Shown in pieces: positions 1 through 6,787 of a stretch of DNA of 11,730 bases. The translations under genes and the position numbers were made by a program. The DNA comes from Candidatus Colwellbacteria bacterium RIFCSPLOWO2_01_FULL_48_10. Lineage in GTDB: Bacteria; Patescibacteriota; Minisyncoccia; UBA6257; Colwellbacteraceae. How positions within the stretch are numbered: position 1 is the stretch's first letter; every line of letters begins with the position of its first letter. The stretch lies in contig MHIY01000006.1 in NCBI GenBank assembly GCA_001817755.1, positions 1 to 11,730 of the forward strand. Direction: 5' to 3'. Under the pieces are notes generated by a model. The model was not told the origin of the DNA. It did not search any database and saw nothing but the letters and a program-made list of their open reading frames with translations.

Positions 1-159
1 GCTCAGATATCAAGCATCAAACTGGATCCGACGGCGGTGAGCGCCTCGCCAGTTTTTAAGCTTCTCTCGCCACAGGTTTCTCTGCCGATTACTGGTTCCT
101 TCGGCCGCGAGAATCCATTCGCAACTTTCGTCCAGTCTGCGACCCCGCTGAAGAAATAA
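1..159 (+). CDS. C-terminal fragment of a probable type IV pilus assembly protein (PilO/PilP-like)
   Basis: Frame 1 is open from the first base of the window to the TAA at 157-159, giving the last 52 residues of a protein whose start lies outside. The readable end contains LLSPQVSLPITGSFGRENPF and then a short polar tail ending in KK. A GR-x-NPF segment near the C-terminus is, from memory, frequent in pilus inner-membrane alignment proteins (PilO/PilP type) of CPR genomes and fits the position directly ahead of pilB. The coding call rests on the uninterrupted frame, the protein-like composition and the pilus context. The product name is an inference from one short motif and location. A minus-strand frame covers the same stretch but looks like a shadow. 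Confidence 0.6.
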   Translation, partial: AQISSIKLDPTAVSASPVFKLLSPQVSLPITGSFGRENPFATFVQSATPLKK

Positions 160-164
160 AGAAA

Positions 165-178
165 CCCGACGAGTCGGG
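165..178. terminator. Short GC-rich hairpin after the first gene
   Basis: CCCGAC and GTCGGG form a perfect inverted repeat around GA (or a 5-bp stem with a CGAG loop), 5 nt after the stop of the upstream gene. On the plus strand it is not followed by a T-run. On the minus strand it is followed by TTTCTTTATTTC, so by sequence it looks more like a minus-strand or weak bidirectional terminator. The CGAG apex is shared with the stronger hairpin at 6141-6159. Confidence 0.4.
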
Positions 179-314
179 CAGTGAAATTGGATAGATATTC
201 CAAAGTTTTCGAATCTATCTAAACTAATGCAGACATTTCCTAAAATGACAACTACCAACACAACGATCATGAACATGAATCCAGTCGAAAACAAATCTAA
301 TTTCTACTAGCCCG

Positions 315-2057
315 ATGGACGACCGAGCGTTGGCTGACGCGTTGGTAAAAAAACTGGTGATGTCGCCAGAGCTTTCGCAAAAGCTTCTTTTAGAGTCCAG
401 GGACGCGAGAAAAAGATTGGAAGACATTATTCGCGAGAGGAGGTTGGCGGACGATGTCTCGGTCGCCCAGATCAAGTCCGAGCTTTTAGGGATACCTTAT
501 CAGAAGGTTAAGCTGGACGCTGTCTCCGAAGAGGTTTTGAAGGCTATACCGGCCGAGACCGCTTCGACTTATAAAGCCGTGCCGCTTAGCCGTGATGGCA
601 ACATGCTGGTCGTAGGCATGCTGAACCCGGACGATGTGCGCGCACAGGAGGCTCTAAGGTTCATAGCCAAGAATCAAAAAATATCGCTTGGAGTTTATGT
701 TATCACTCCGTCGGACCTTGAGGCGGTGATGAGAAAGTACAGCTCTTATAGATCCGAGATCGACATGGCTGTGAGTTCGCTGAAGATTCAGCCGGGCAAA
801 GGCCTGTCCGCCACGCAAAGAACGGTTTCGATCGAGGAGGGCGCTTCGGTTTCTGATGAGGCCCCGATTATTAAAATCGTTTCCTCGACTTTACAGAGCG
901 CGGTCGAAGAAGGCGCTTCCGATATCCACATCGAACCGCAGAGGGCGAGGTTGAGGATTAGATTCCGCATTGACGGAGAGCTCCGCGAAGTCACTTCTTT
1001 GCCGCTGGAACTCCATCAGCCCATCGTGTCGCGCGTGAAGATATTGTCCGATCTCAAAATAGACGAGAATCGCATACCACAGGACGGACGCTTCCGCACA
1101 GTTATTTTCGGACGGGACATAGACTTTCGCGTATCGACCTTTCCAACCCCAGTGGGGGAAAAGGCTGTGATCAGGGTGCTCGACCCATCGATCGGATTGA
1201 AAGGGCTCAGCAACCTGGGACTACTTGAGAACACGATTGCGATATTGAACCAGGCGCTCGCGAAGCCATACGGCATGATTTTGGTTACTGGCCCGACTGG
1301 TTCTGGAAAGACAACGACGCTTTACGCGCTTTTGCAGATACTGAACAAGGAGGACGTGAATATAATAAGTTTGGAAGATCCGGTCGAGTATTTCGTGGAA
1401 GGGCTAAACCAGTCGCAGGTGAGGCCGGAGATCGGCTACGATTTTTCGTCCGGATTGCGGCAAACCCTACGGCAGGACCCGGATGTGATAATGGTTGGTG
1501 AAATACGCGATACTGAAACCGCGAAGCTTGCCGTGCAGGCGGCTTTGACCGGACACATCGTGCTATCCACGCTCCACACCAATAACGCGATCGGCGTGAT
1601 CCCGAGGCTTATCGACATGGAAGTTGATTCGTTCCTGTTGCCGTCGGCCATCAACCTGATGCTTTCGCAGCGGCTGGTGCGCCAGATCTGCGGCGCTTGC
1701 AAGAAAGGTTCACCGGCTACGCCTGAAGTCCAGCGGATAATAAAAGATGAGATGTCTAAGCTGCCCGCGGCCCTCAAGCCGAAGACGGCAGAGTTCAGGG
1801 AGCCCTACACAGTCTATGTTTCTCTAGGTTGCAAAGTTTGCAAAGGGAAGGGCATAGTCGGCCGCATAGCGCTGATTGAAGTGCTGATGATGACCCGCGA
1901 GCTTGGGGCGATCGTCGGCGCGGACGTTACTGAAAATAAAATCTGGGATGAGGCCGCGCGCCAGGGGATGGTGACCATGAGGCAAGACGGTATCATTAAA
2001 GCCTTGTCGGGCCTCGTAACCATCGAAGAAGTCCTTAGAGAAACGTCGGGAATATGA
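315..2057 (+). CDS. pilB: Type IV pilus extension ATPase PilB (GspE family)
   Basis: This 580-residue cytoplasmic hexameric ATPase powers pilus polymerisation through PilC. An N-terminal MshEN/T2SSE_N-type domain occupies roughly residues 25-145, followed by the GspE ATPase domain. Visible motifs are Walker A GPTGSGKTT at 326-334 (Lys332), the Asp box IISLEDP near 350-356, Walker B DPDVIMVGEIRD at 388-399 (Glu396) and the His box TGHIVLSTLHT at 412-422. A tetracysteine zinc site is formed by CGAC (459-462) and CKVC (506-509), a feature of PilB/GspE rather than PilT. Length is normal for the family. The ATG at 315 has no Shine-Dalgarno sequence. A second in-frame ATG at 360 is less likely because the residues between are helix-forming and family-like. 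It is the first complete gene of the pilus block. Confidence 0.96.
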   Translation: MDDRALADALVKKLVMSPELSQKLLLESRDARKRLEDIIRERRLADDVSVAQIKSELLGIPYQKVKLDAVSEEVLKAIPAETASTYKAVPLSRDGNMLVVGMLNPDDVRAQEALRFIAKNQKISLGVYVITPSDLEAVMRKYSSYRSEIDMAVSSLKIQPGKGLSATQRTVSIEEGASVSDEAPIIKIVSSTLQSAVEEGASDIHIEPQRARLRIRFRIDGELREVTSLPLELHQPIVSRVKILSDLKIDENRIPQDGRFRTVIFGRDIDFRVSTFPTPVGEKAVIRVLDPSIGLKGLSNLGLLENTIAILNQALAKPYGMILVTGPTGSGKTTTLYALLQILNKEDVNIISLEDPVEYFVEGLNQSQVRPEIGYDFSSGLRQTLRQDPDVIMVGEIRDTETAKLAVQAALTGHIVLSTLHTNNAIGVIPRLIDMEVDSFLLPSAINLMLSQRLVRQICGACKKGSPATPEVQRIIKDEMSKLPAALKPKTAEFREPYTVYVSLGCKVCKGKGIVGRIALIEVLMMTRELGAIVGADVTENKIWDEAARQGMVTMRQDGIIKALSGLVTIEEVLRETSGI

Positions 2058-2063
2058 TATACT
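2055..2063 (+). promoter_or_regulatory. Candidate extended -10 (TGATATACT) ahead of pilT
   Basis: TGATATACT matches an extended -10 (TGn plus TATACT) and its first three bases are the pilB stop codon. A transcript from here would carry the AT-rich foldback at 2070-2156 as its leader before pilT. No convincing -35 was seen, so this is a weak call. Confidence 0.3.
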
Positions 2064-2067
2064 TAGT

Positions 2068-2156
2068 TCTAAATTTTAAGATCAAAGTTCAAAATTATTG
2101 ATTCGCTTTTCTGCGATGTTTTTAATTTTACATTTTGATATTTAAACTTTTAATTA
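2068..2156. repeat. AT-rich long imperfect foldback filling the pilB-pilT spacer
   Basis: The left half (about 2070-2106) contains AAATTTTAAGATCAAAG and TTCAAAATT. The right half (about 2113-2156) contains its approximate complement, AATTTTACATTTTGATATTT. The apex is CGC (2104-2106), a TTTTCT loop and GCG (2113-2115). By hand about 20 of 29 positions of the main arms match, so the fold has many mismatches. The spacer holds no gene. It could be a degenerate MITE-like element, an mRNA leader structure or AT-rich coincidence. Confidence 0.45.
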
Positions 2157-2159
2157 TTT

Positions 2160-3233
2160 ATGATCGATTACGCCCAAAAATTAAACGAGCTTCTGCTCAC
2201 GACTGCCCGCCAGGGCGCTTCCGATCTGCATATTGCCGTCGGCCGCAAGCCTATCATAAGGATAGACGGCATACTTATCGGCCTCCAAAAAGAAGCGATA
2301 CTTACGCCTGAAGACACACAGGGCTTGGTGCTCGCGATGCTGAAGCCGGAGCAGAAGGAAAAATTCCTGAAATATGGAGACTTGGACTTCTCGTATTCCT
2401 TCGAGGATAAAGCGCGTTTCAGGGTGAATGTGTTTTTCCAGAAGGGCTATATGGCCGCGGCTTTGAGGCTCATCCAGGCAGAGATAAAGACCATTGAGGA
2501 ACTGCGCCTGCCGCCGATAGTCCGCGAGTTTACGAAGCTTAACCAAGGCTTCGTGTTGGTCGTGGGTCCGGCCGGACAAGGTAAATCAACCACTCTTGCT
2601 TCCATGGTTGACGAGATAAATCACAAGCGCACCGAGCATATCATCACTGTTGAGGATCCAATCGAATATCTTTTCGTTCAGGACCGTTCCATCGTTTCCC
2701 AGAGGGAGGTGCGGAGCGACGCGCCGACATTTCACCGCGCCCTACGTTCGGTTCTGCGCCAAGACCCCGACGTCATTATGATCGGCGAAATGCGCGACCG
2801 CGAATCCATTGCGACCGCCATGACTGCTGCCGAGACCGGTCACCTGGTGTTTTCGACGCTCCACACCAACTCAGCTTCCCAGACCATCGATCGTATTATT
2901 GATTCGTTCCCATCCGACCAGCAGAGCCAGGTCAGTTCGCAACTTTCGGCGACGCTCGTTGGCATAGTTTCCCAGCGTCTGGTGCCGCGCATCGAGGGCG
3001 GCCGCGTGCCCGCCTGCGAGATAATGTTTATGAATTCTGCCATCCGCAACCTGATCCGCGAAAAAAAGATCTATCAGATCGATTTGGTGATCGAGACCAG
3101 CCTCCAGGACGGCATGATGACCCTGAACAGGTCACTCGCCGAACTTGTTAAGCGCAAGGAGATATCTCTCGAGAACGCCGAGCTTGCGTCGCTGAACCCA
3201 TCGGAGTTGAGGATATTGCTAGAAAGGATCTAG
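2160..3233 (+). CDS. pilT: Type IV pilus retraction ATPase PilT
   Basis: This 357-residue cytoplasmic hexameric ATPase depolymerises pili, which drives twitching and DNA uptake. An N-terminal PAS-like domain covers about residues 1-110. Visible motifs are Walker A GPAGQGKSTT at 136-145 (Lys142), the Asp box HIITVEDPIEY, Walker B DPDVIMIGEMRD at 202-213 (Glu210), the His box HLVFSTLHTN and the PilT signature AIRNLIRE at 294-301. That last motif and the lack of a zinc site separate it from PilB. The Walker A carries A-x-Q where most PilT proteins have T-x-S, but the P-loop consensus is intact. Length is typical (about 345-370). No Shine-Dalgarno precedes the ATG; the upstream bases are TTTTAATTATTT. 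Confidence 0.96.
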   Translation: MIDYAQKLNELLLTTARQGASDLHIAVGRKPIIRIDGILIGLQKEAILTPEDTQGLVLAMLKPEQKEKFLKYGDLDFSYSFEDKARFRVNVFFQKGYMAAALRLIQAEIKTIEELRLPPIVREFTKLNQGFVLVVGPAGQGKSTTLASMVDEINHKRTEHIITVEDPIEYLFVQDRSIVSQREVRSDAPTFHRALRSVLRQDPDVIMIGEMRDRESIATAMTAAETGHLVFSTLHTNSASQTIDRIIDSFPSDQQSQVSSQLSATLVGIVSQRLVPRIEGGRVPACEIMFMNSAIRNLIREKKIYQIDLVIETSLQDGMMTLNRSLAELVKRKEISLENAELASLNPSELRILLERI

Positions 3234-3430
3234 CTCGATAGCATTGCTGATTACAGCAAAGTTTAGTTTTTTAGCTCGTTAGTACAAGTCTTGCATTATT
3301 ATGACTAAATTGGTTTTGACCCGCTAAAGAGCTATGTCGCTATCGATCTGTCACTAGCTATCAAGCCAACGAGCTACTATAATGAATCTGAATTACTAAA
3401 GAGCTATCGAGCTAACAACTAACGAGCTGA
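3231..3430. repeat. GAGCTA-type repeat region in the pilT-pilC spacer
   Basis: This 200-bp spacer has no gene but is rich in one short repeat. TAGCTCGATAGC (3231-3242, starting at the pilT stop codon) is a perfect 12-nt inverted match to GCTATCGAGCTA (3403-3414). AGCTCGTTAGT (3273-3283) is a perfect 11-nt inverted match to ACTAACGAGCT (3418-3428). Further degenerate units lie between them (about 3323-3376). The right-hand arm contains ACTAAAGAGCTATCGAGC, nearly the same sequence found at the N-terminal codons of the minor prepilins at 6182 and 7972. Confidence 0.75.
3378..3383 (+). promoter_or_regulatory. Candidate -10 box (TATAAT) upstream of pilC
   Basis: A perfect TATAAT lies 51 nt before the pilC ATG and runs into ATGAAT, which opens a five-codon frame (MNLNY, stop). 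The same TATAATGAAT string occurs at 6178, where it begins a prepilin gene, so this looks like a duplicated promoter-plus-start segment. No clear -35 was found. Confidence 0.4.
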
Positions 3431-3434
3431 TTTA

Positions 3435-4643
3435 ATGAAATTTACCTACAAGGCCAGAAACAAAGAAGGGGAGCTGCAGGTCGGCACCGTTGAGGCGGCA
3501 AATCGCGATACGGCCGTAAGCACGCTTACAACCCACGAGCTTTTTATATTGAAGTTGGAGCAAGCGGAGACCAGGCGCTGGTACGATTTTTTCCTTGGTT
3601 TTTTAAACCGTGTCAAGACAAAAGATCTTATGATCTTCACGCGCCAGTTTGCGACCATACTCTCTGCCAAGATCGCCCTGAACGATTCACTGAACACGCT
3701 TCATCGTCAGACCAGAAATTCTGTCCTCAAAGATGCCATCATGGAGATATCCTCTGACATTGATGCGGGGCTCTCGCTTTCGCAATCCATCGAAAAGCAT
3801 AGCGACATTTTTTCCGCTTTTTATGTAAACATGGTGCGCGCGGCGGAATTAACCGGCCGGGTCGAAGAGGCAGTGAATTATCTGGCTGATTACGTCGAGA
3901 AAGAGGCCGCTCTTGCGGCCAAGATACGGAACGCCCTAATCTATCCGGCCATCATGGTGGCTCTTTTCCTCGTTATTGCGAGTTTCATGGCGGCTGTTAT
4001 CCTACCCAAGATAGAGCCGATATTCGTCGAAGCCGGAGTAGCGTTACCAACGCTCACCAAGATATTAATAATGGGCGGCAAATTTTTGGCCGAGTGGTGG
4101 TGGATGGTTGTGTTGGCGCTTGCAGCCCTTTTCATCTTGATCGTGGATTATTTGAAAACCCCGGAGGGCAAGAATACTTTTGACGAGATAGTGCTGCGCG
4201 CTCCTGTTTTGGGCAATCTATTCAAGAATGTTTACGTTGCGCGATTCGCTGAATCCGTGAGCATACTGGTGAAGGGCGGCATTTCTATTCCGCAGGCGAT
4301 GGAGGTAACGGGCTACACTATTGGCAGCATTATTTATCGCGATCTGCTCCATGAGGCGGCTGAAGATATCAGGCGCGGAGAACTCCTTTCGAATACCCTG
4401 TCGAAGAACGAAAACTATTTTCCGCCACTTCTTGTGCAGATGACAGCCATCGGTGAATCAACCGGACGCCTTGAAGACATGCTTTCCAGAGTTTCAGGCT
4501 TCTACAATCGCGAGGTAGATGGCGTTGTCGGCAATCTGGTCGAGCTTATTCAGCCGATATTGATGATATTCATAGGTTTGGCTGTGGGAACGCTGTTTGC
4601 CTCAATACTTATCCCCATTTTTAATCTAGCTCAGACCATCTAG
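3435..4643 (+). CDS. pilC: Type IV pilus inner-membrane platform protein PilC (GspF family)
   Basis: This 402-residue protein carries two tandem T2SSF domains. It sits in the inner membrane, joins the PilB and PilT motors to pilin insertion, and acts as the assembly platform. The first cytoplasmic domain (about residues 60-165) includes IFTRQFATILSAKIALNDSL and RAAELTGRVEEA. The second (about 260-370) repeats the pattern with ARFAESVSILVKGGISIPQA and AIGESTGRLEDML. Membrane segments are visible near residues 168-193 (YPAIMVALFLVIASFMAAVI), 220-240 (WWMVVLALAALFILIV) and 370-395 (LIQPILMIFIGLAVGTLFAS). Length is standard. There is no Shine-Dalgarno at the ATG; the upstream sequence is the GAGCTA repeat. 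Confidence 0.96.
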   Translation: MKFTYKARNKEGELQVGTVEAANRDTAVSTLTTHELFILKLEQAETRRWYDFFLGFLNRVKTKDLMIFTRQFATILSAKIALNDSLNTLHRQTRNSVLKDAIMEISSDIDAGLSLSQSIEKHSDIFSAFYVNMVRAAELTGRVEEAVNYLADYVEKEAALAAKIRNALIYPAIMVALFLVIASFMAAVILPKIEPIFVEAGVALPTLTKILIMGGKFLAEWWWMVVLALAALFILIVDYLKTPEGKNTFDEIVLRAPVLGNLFKNVYVARFAESVSILVKGGISIPQAMEVTGYTIGSIIYRDLLHEAAEDIRRGELLSNTLSKNENYFPPLLVQMTAIGESTGRLEDMLSRVSGFYNREVDGVVGNLVELIQPILMIFIGLAVGTLFASILIPIFNLAQTI

Positions 4644-4646
4644 ATT

Positions 4647-4655
4647 TGGTACAAT
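4647..4655 (+). promoter_or_regulatory. Candidate extended -10 (TGGTACAAT) for the prepilin gene
   Basis: TGGTACAAT fits TGn plus TACAAT and overlaps the first possible ATG of the prepilin (4654). A start site about 7-10 nt downstream would fall close to the in-frame ATG at 4666, which suggests a leaderless or near-leaderless prepilin mRNA beginning at that codon. No strong -35 is visible. Confidence 0.4.
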
Positions 4656-5181
4656 GATGCGAAATATGAATATCAACTCGAAAGGGCGTGCTCTGAATAA
4701 GCAGAGCGCGTTGAAGGGCTTTACTCTCATAGAAATGTTGGTCGTGGTGGCCATCATATCCATCTTGTCCGGCCTCACGCTTACCGGCATCGGTGGTTTT
4801 ACTGCGAGAGCCAGGGATACCAGAAGAATAGGAGACTTGAAGAATGTCCAGAACTATTTGGAGTTTTATTTCACAAAATGCGGCATTTACCCGGGAACAT
4901 CCGCCTGCGCGATCGGTTCGCTTGCGAACTGGAGCGAACTAAGCGCGTCGCTGGCTGGTTTAGGGGCTAAGGTGCCCAACGATCCGATATCGACCCGTAA
5001 CTATTTTTACGGCGTTACGACCGGTAACAATCTTACCTATATCATCGGAGCCAAGCTTGAAACCGAAAACAAGATTTTGGGCGATTCCAATGAGATTGAT
5101 AGTACCACGGGGTTTACCATGACCACTGGCGCTGATTGCAGCGACACTGCCCCTGCTTACGGCTATTGCATAGGTTCCTAA
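4654..5181 (+). CDS. pilA: Type IV prepilin, probable major pilin
   Basis: This prepilin of up to 175 residues has a class III signal. The basic leader ends KG and is followed by FTLIEMLVVVAIISILSG, so cleavage is predicted after Gly22, with Phe23 as +1 and Glu27 as the conserved Glu+5. The hydrophobic helix runs to about residue 45 and is followed by RARDTRRIGDLKNVQNYLEFYF, typical of PilA/GspG-like pilins. Four cysteines in the globular part (CGIYPG, SACAIG, GADCSD, GYCIG) could form disulfides. Starts at 4654, 4657 and 4666 are all in frame. The candidate -10 overlaps the first, so 4666 (MNINSK) may be the real start. Its position between pilC and pilD and its Glu+5 suggest the major subunit, but the name pilA is by analogy. 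Confidence 0.88.
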   Translation: MMRNMNINSKGRALNKQSALKGFTLIEMLVVVAIISILSGLTLTGIGGFTARARDTRRIGDLKNVQNYLEFYFTKCGIYPGTSACAIGSLANWSELSASLAGLGAKVPNDPISTRNYFYGVTTGNNLTYIIGAKLETENKILGDSNEIDSTTGFTMTTGADCSDTAPAYGYCIGS

Positions 5182-5194
5182 TCGCATAGCTTTG

Positions 5195-6112
5195 ATGTCG
5201 ATCTTCGGTTACTCGGTGCTGTTTATTCTCGGAACTGCCTTGGGCAGTTTCCTTAATGTTGTGGTATTTCGCTATGATCCAGACCGTCATGTAATGAAGA
5301 ATGTTCATGGCCGGTCACACTGCATGCATTGCAATAAAAGACTCTCCTGGTATGAGCTTATTCCTATTCTAAGTTTTCTTATTCAGTTTGGTCGATGTCG
5401 GTCCTGTGGCGCAAAGCTTTCGTTCCAATATCCTCTCGTAGAAATTCTTTCGGGGGCCATGTTTGTTCTCGCTGCGTATTTTCTTGTTCCAGTCGGACGC
5501 ATGGCGGAGATTCCTTATCCGCGGCTCTCGATTTGGCTCCTAGCTATCCTTGCGCTCATCCTGATATCGGTGATTGATTTTCGCCTAAGGATAATACCGG
5601 ACGAGCTTAATGTTTTCATAGCGGTCCTAGCGGCGGCCAATCTTTTTGCGCTGTTCGTGGAAGGAGGCTTCGGGGCTATCAAGGAAGGATTATATAATTC
5701 GCCGTTCGGAGCGCATGCTGCGGTTACGGGCTCTTTTTTGGGGCCTTCGGGAATGCTGCTCTGGCCGATCGACAATTTGTGGCTCAATTTTATTTTCGGC
5801 GCCGCATTCGGCGGGGTGTTCTTCGGCGCTATTTATTATTTAAGCCGAGGTCGCGCCATGGGCTTCGGCGATGTTAAGTTCGCCTTTGCTGCCGGACTGC
5901 TTTTGGGGTTCCCGGATATGGTCGTGGCCACTATGATAGCTTTCATCACTGGCGCGATTTTCGGGCTATTCCTAATAGCTATCAGACGTAAAAAGAGCAT
6001 GAAGGATAGCTTGCCTTTCGGACCTTTCATAGCTCTTGGTATTATCACAACAGTTTTTTTCGGGTATGATCTAGTGAATGGTTATTTCCGGTTTTTCAAC
6101 TGGCTTTTCTAG
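5195..6112 (+). CDS. pilD: Prepilin peptidase / N-methyltransferase PilD
   Basis: This 305-residue polytopic membrane aspartyl protease removes prepilin leaders and methylates the new N-terminus. The N-terminal cytoplasmic domain has two CxxC pairs, C43-C46 (HCMHC) and C68-C71 (CRSC), that form the zinc site. The A24 peptidase aspartates are Asp128 in VIDFRLRIIPDE and Asp226 in GFGDVK, both in the expected contexts. The ends SVLFILGTALGSFLNVVVFR and LPFGPFIALG are classic for the family. A loop of roughly 45 residues between the two catalytic helices (around YNSPFGAHAAVTGSFLGPSG) is longer than in the proteobacterial enzyme. ATG 5195 was chosen; TTG at 5192 is also in frame. The gene starts 13 nt after the prepilin stop and would process all five prepilins here. 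Confidence 0.95.
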   Translation: MSIFGYSVLFILGTALGSFLNVVVFRYDPDRHVMKNVHGRSHCMHCNKRLSWYELIPILSFLIQFGRCRSCGAKLSFQYPLVEILSGAMFVLAAYFLVPVGRMAEIPYPRLSIWLLAILALILISVIDFRLRIIPDELNVFIAVLAAANLFALFVEGGFGAIKEGLYNSPFGAHAAVTGSFLGPSGMLLWPIDNLWLNFIFGAAFGGVFFGAIYYLSRGRAMGFGDVKFAFAAGLLLGFPDMVVATMIAFITGAIFGLFLIAIRRKKSMKDSLPFGPFIALGIITTVFFGYDLVNGYFRFFNWLF

Positions 6113-6140
6113 ATAGCTCTATAGAGCAGAAGCTCGTTAG
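6113..6140 (+). repeat. 28-nt repeat, copy 1 (after pilD)
   Basis: This begins with ATAGCTCTATAG directly after the pilD stop and ends with CAGAAGCTCGTTAG. A second copy at 7896-7923 matches at 26 of 28 positions and also lies directly behind a pilus gene. The 5' part is complementary to AGAGCTATC at 6213-6221 and 6229-6237 inside the next gene. Confidence 0.8.
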
Positions 6141-6159
6141 CGCCCCGGCGAGCGGGGCG
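6141..6159 (+). terminator. Probable rho-independent terminator after pilD
   Basis: CGCCCCG and CGGGGCG form a perfect 7-bp GC stem with a GCGAG loop, followed by TTTAG on the plus strand. The U-run is short, but the stem is the strongest in the window and sits 28 nt behind the pilD stop. A new -10 candidate follows at 6178, consistent with a transcription break between pilD and the minor prepilins. Confidence 0.65.
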
Positions 6160-6177
6160 TTTAGTAAGAATAAAGGA

Positions 6178-6183
6178 TATAAT
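6178..6183 (+). promoter_or_regulatory. Candidate -10 box (TATAAT) overlapping a prepilin start
   Basis: GGATATAATG places TATAAT over the first ATG (6182). A start about 7 nt downstream would coincide with the in-frame ATG at 6191, giving a leaderless message. The same AGGATATAAT string occurs 8 nt before the ATG at 7972. An alternative reading is that AAAGGA (6172-6177) is a close-spaced Shine-Dalgarno for the ATG at 6182. Confidence 0.4.
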
Positions 6184-6787
6184 GAATAAAATGGATCTGA
6201 CTAAAGAGCTAAAGAGCTATCGAGCTGAAGAGCTATCCCACGGATATACTTTCATCGAAATGGTGGTGGCAGTGGGGATCATGGTCGTTATCGGCTCCAT
6301 TGCGGTGGTTTACAGCGGCGACACATCAAGGCAGCTGCTTCTTCTGCGGATGCAATCGCAGATGGTTGCGTTTTTTACCCGCGCGAAGTCATTGAGCCAG
6401 AATTTCCAGCTTACGTCGCCGGCCGGAAAGATAATTTGTGCCTATGGCGTAAATGTGAACAGGGTTACTGGGGAATTGATCGTTTTTCAGGACCTGGCAC
6501 CGGACTCTGGCAGCTGTGCCGCCGCCGATAACCTCTATAATCAAGGAGAGGAGCTTGCCGGGTCCATAGACCGTTTCAACATTGACACTCGGGCCTTGGA
6601 GCTTATAACCTCGACGGACATATCTTCGCCGGATATTGAAAACGTTGTTTTTCTGCCGCCTGATTCCAAGGTCGTCATAAACGATGACGATTTTCTGAAG
6701 TCCGGGTCAGTCGTAGTGCAAGTTCGCGGAACATCGATCCGATTTGAGGTTAGAGTCAACGAATTCGCCCAAATAACGGCAAAATGA
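6182..6787 (+). CDS. Minor prepilin, FimT/GspH-like
   Basis: This prepilin has up to 201 residues. The leader ends SHG and is followed by YTFIEMVVAVGIMVVIGSIA, so cleavage falls after Gly21 with Glu26 as Glu+5. The single hydrophobic helix (about 22-45) is followed by a polar region with RMQSQMVAFFTRAKSLSQNF and beta-strand-like segments, as in FimT/GspH minor pilins that prime the pilus tip. The leader residues TKELKSYRAEEL are encoded by four degenerate 8-nt repeat units (6206-6237). Starts 6182 and 6191 are both in frame. The gene overlaps the next by 4 nt (ATGA), implying translational coupling. The exact subfamily is uncertain; the prepilin call is firm. Confidence 0.85.
   Translation: MNKMDLTKELKSYRAEELSHGYTFIEMVVAVGIMVVIGSIAVVYSGDTSRQLLLLRMQSQMVAFFTRAKSLSQNFQLTSPAGKIICAYGVNVNRVTGELIVFQDLAPDSGSCAAADNLYNQGEELAGSIDRFNIDTRALELITSTDISSPDIENVVFLPPDSKVVINDDDFLKSGSVVVQVRGTSIRFEVRVNEFAQITAK
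6206..6237 (+). repeat. Four tandem 8-nt units in the leader of a minor prepilin
   Basis: The units are GAGCTAAA, GAGCTATC, GAGCTGAA and GAGCTATC in uninterrupted register. They encode part of the prepilin leader peptide, ahead of the cleavage site. ACTAAAGAGC just before is shared with 3395 and 7981. Confidence 0.8.

Noticed and set aside
10..294. 94-codon minus-strand frame with a hydrophobic start
   Set aside because: It runs antisense through the clear C-terminal coding frame at 1-159, its C-terminal part has no protein-like pattern, and no ribosome site precedes it. The hydrophobic start probably reflects AT-rich spacer.
275..310. Eleven-codon frame (MNPVENKSNFY) just before pilB
   Set aside because: It could be a leader peptide, and its ATGAATCC start resembles that at 7972. 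It has no ribosome site, and a chance frame of this length is expected.
2840..3049. Minus-strand frames inside pilT and other pilus genes
   Set aside because: They lie wholly opposite genes with complete family motifs and have no independent signals.
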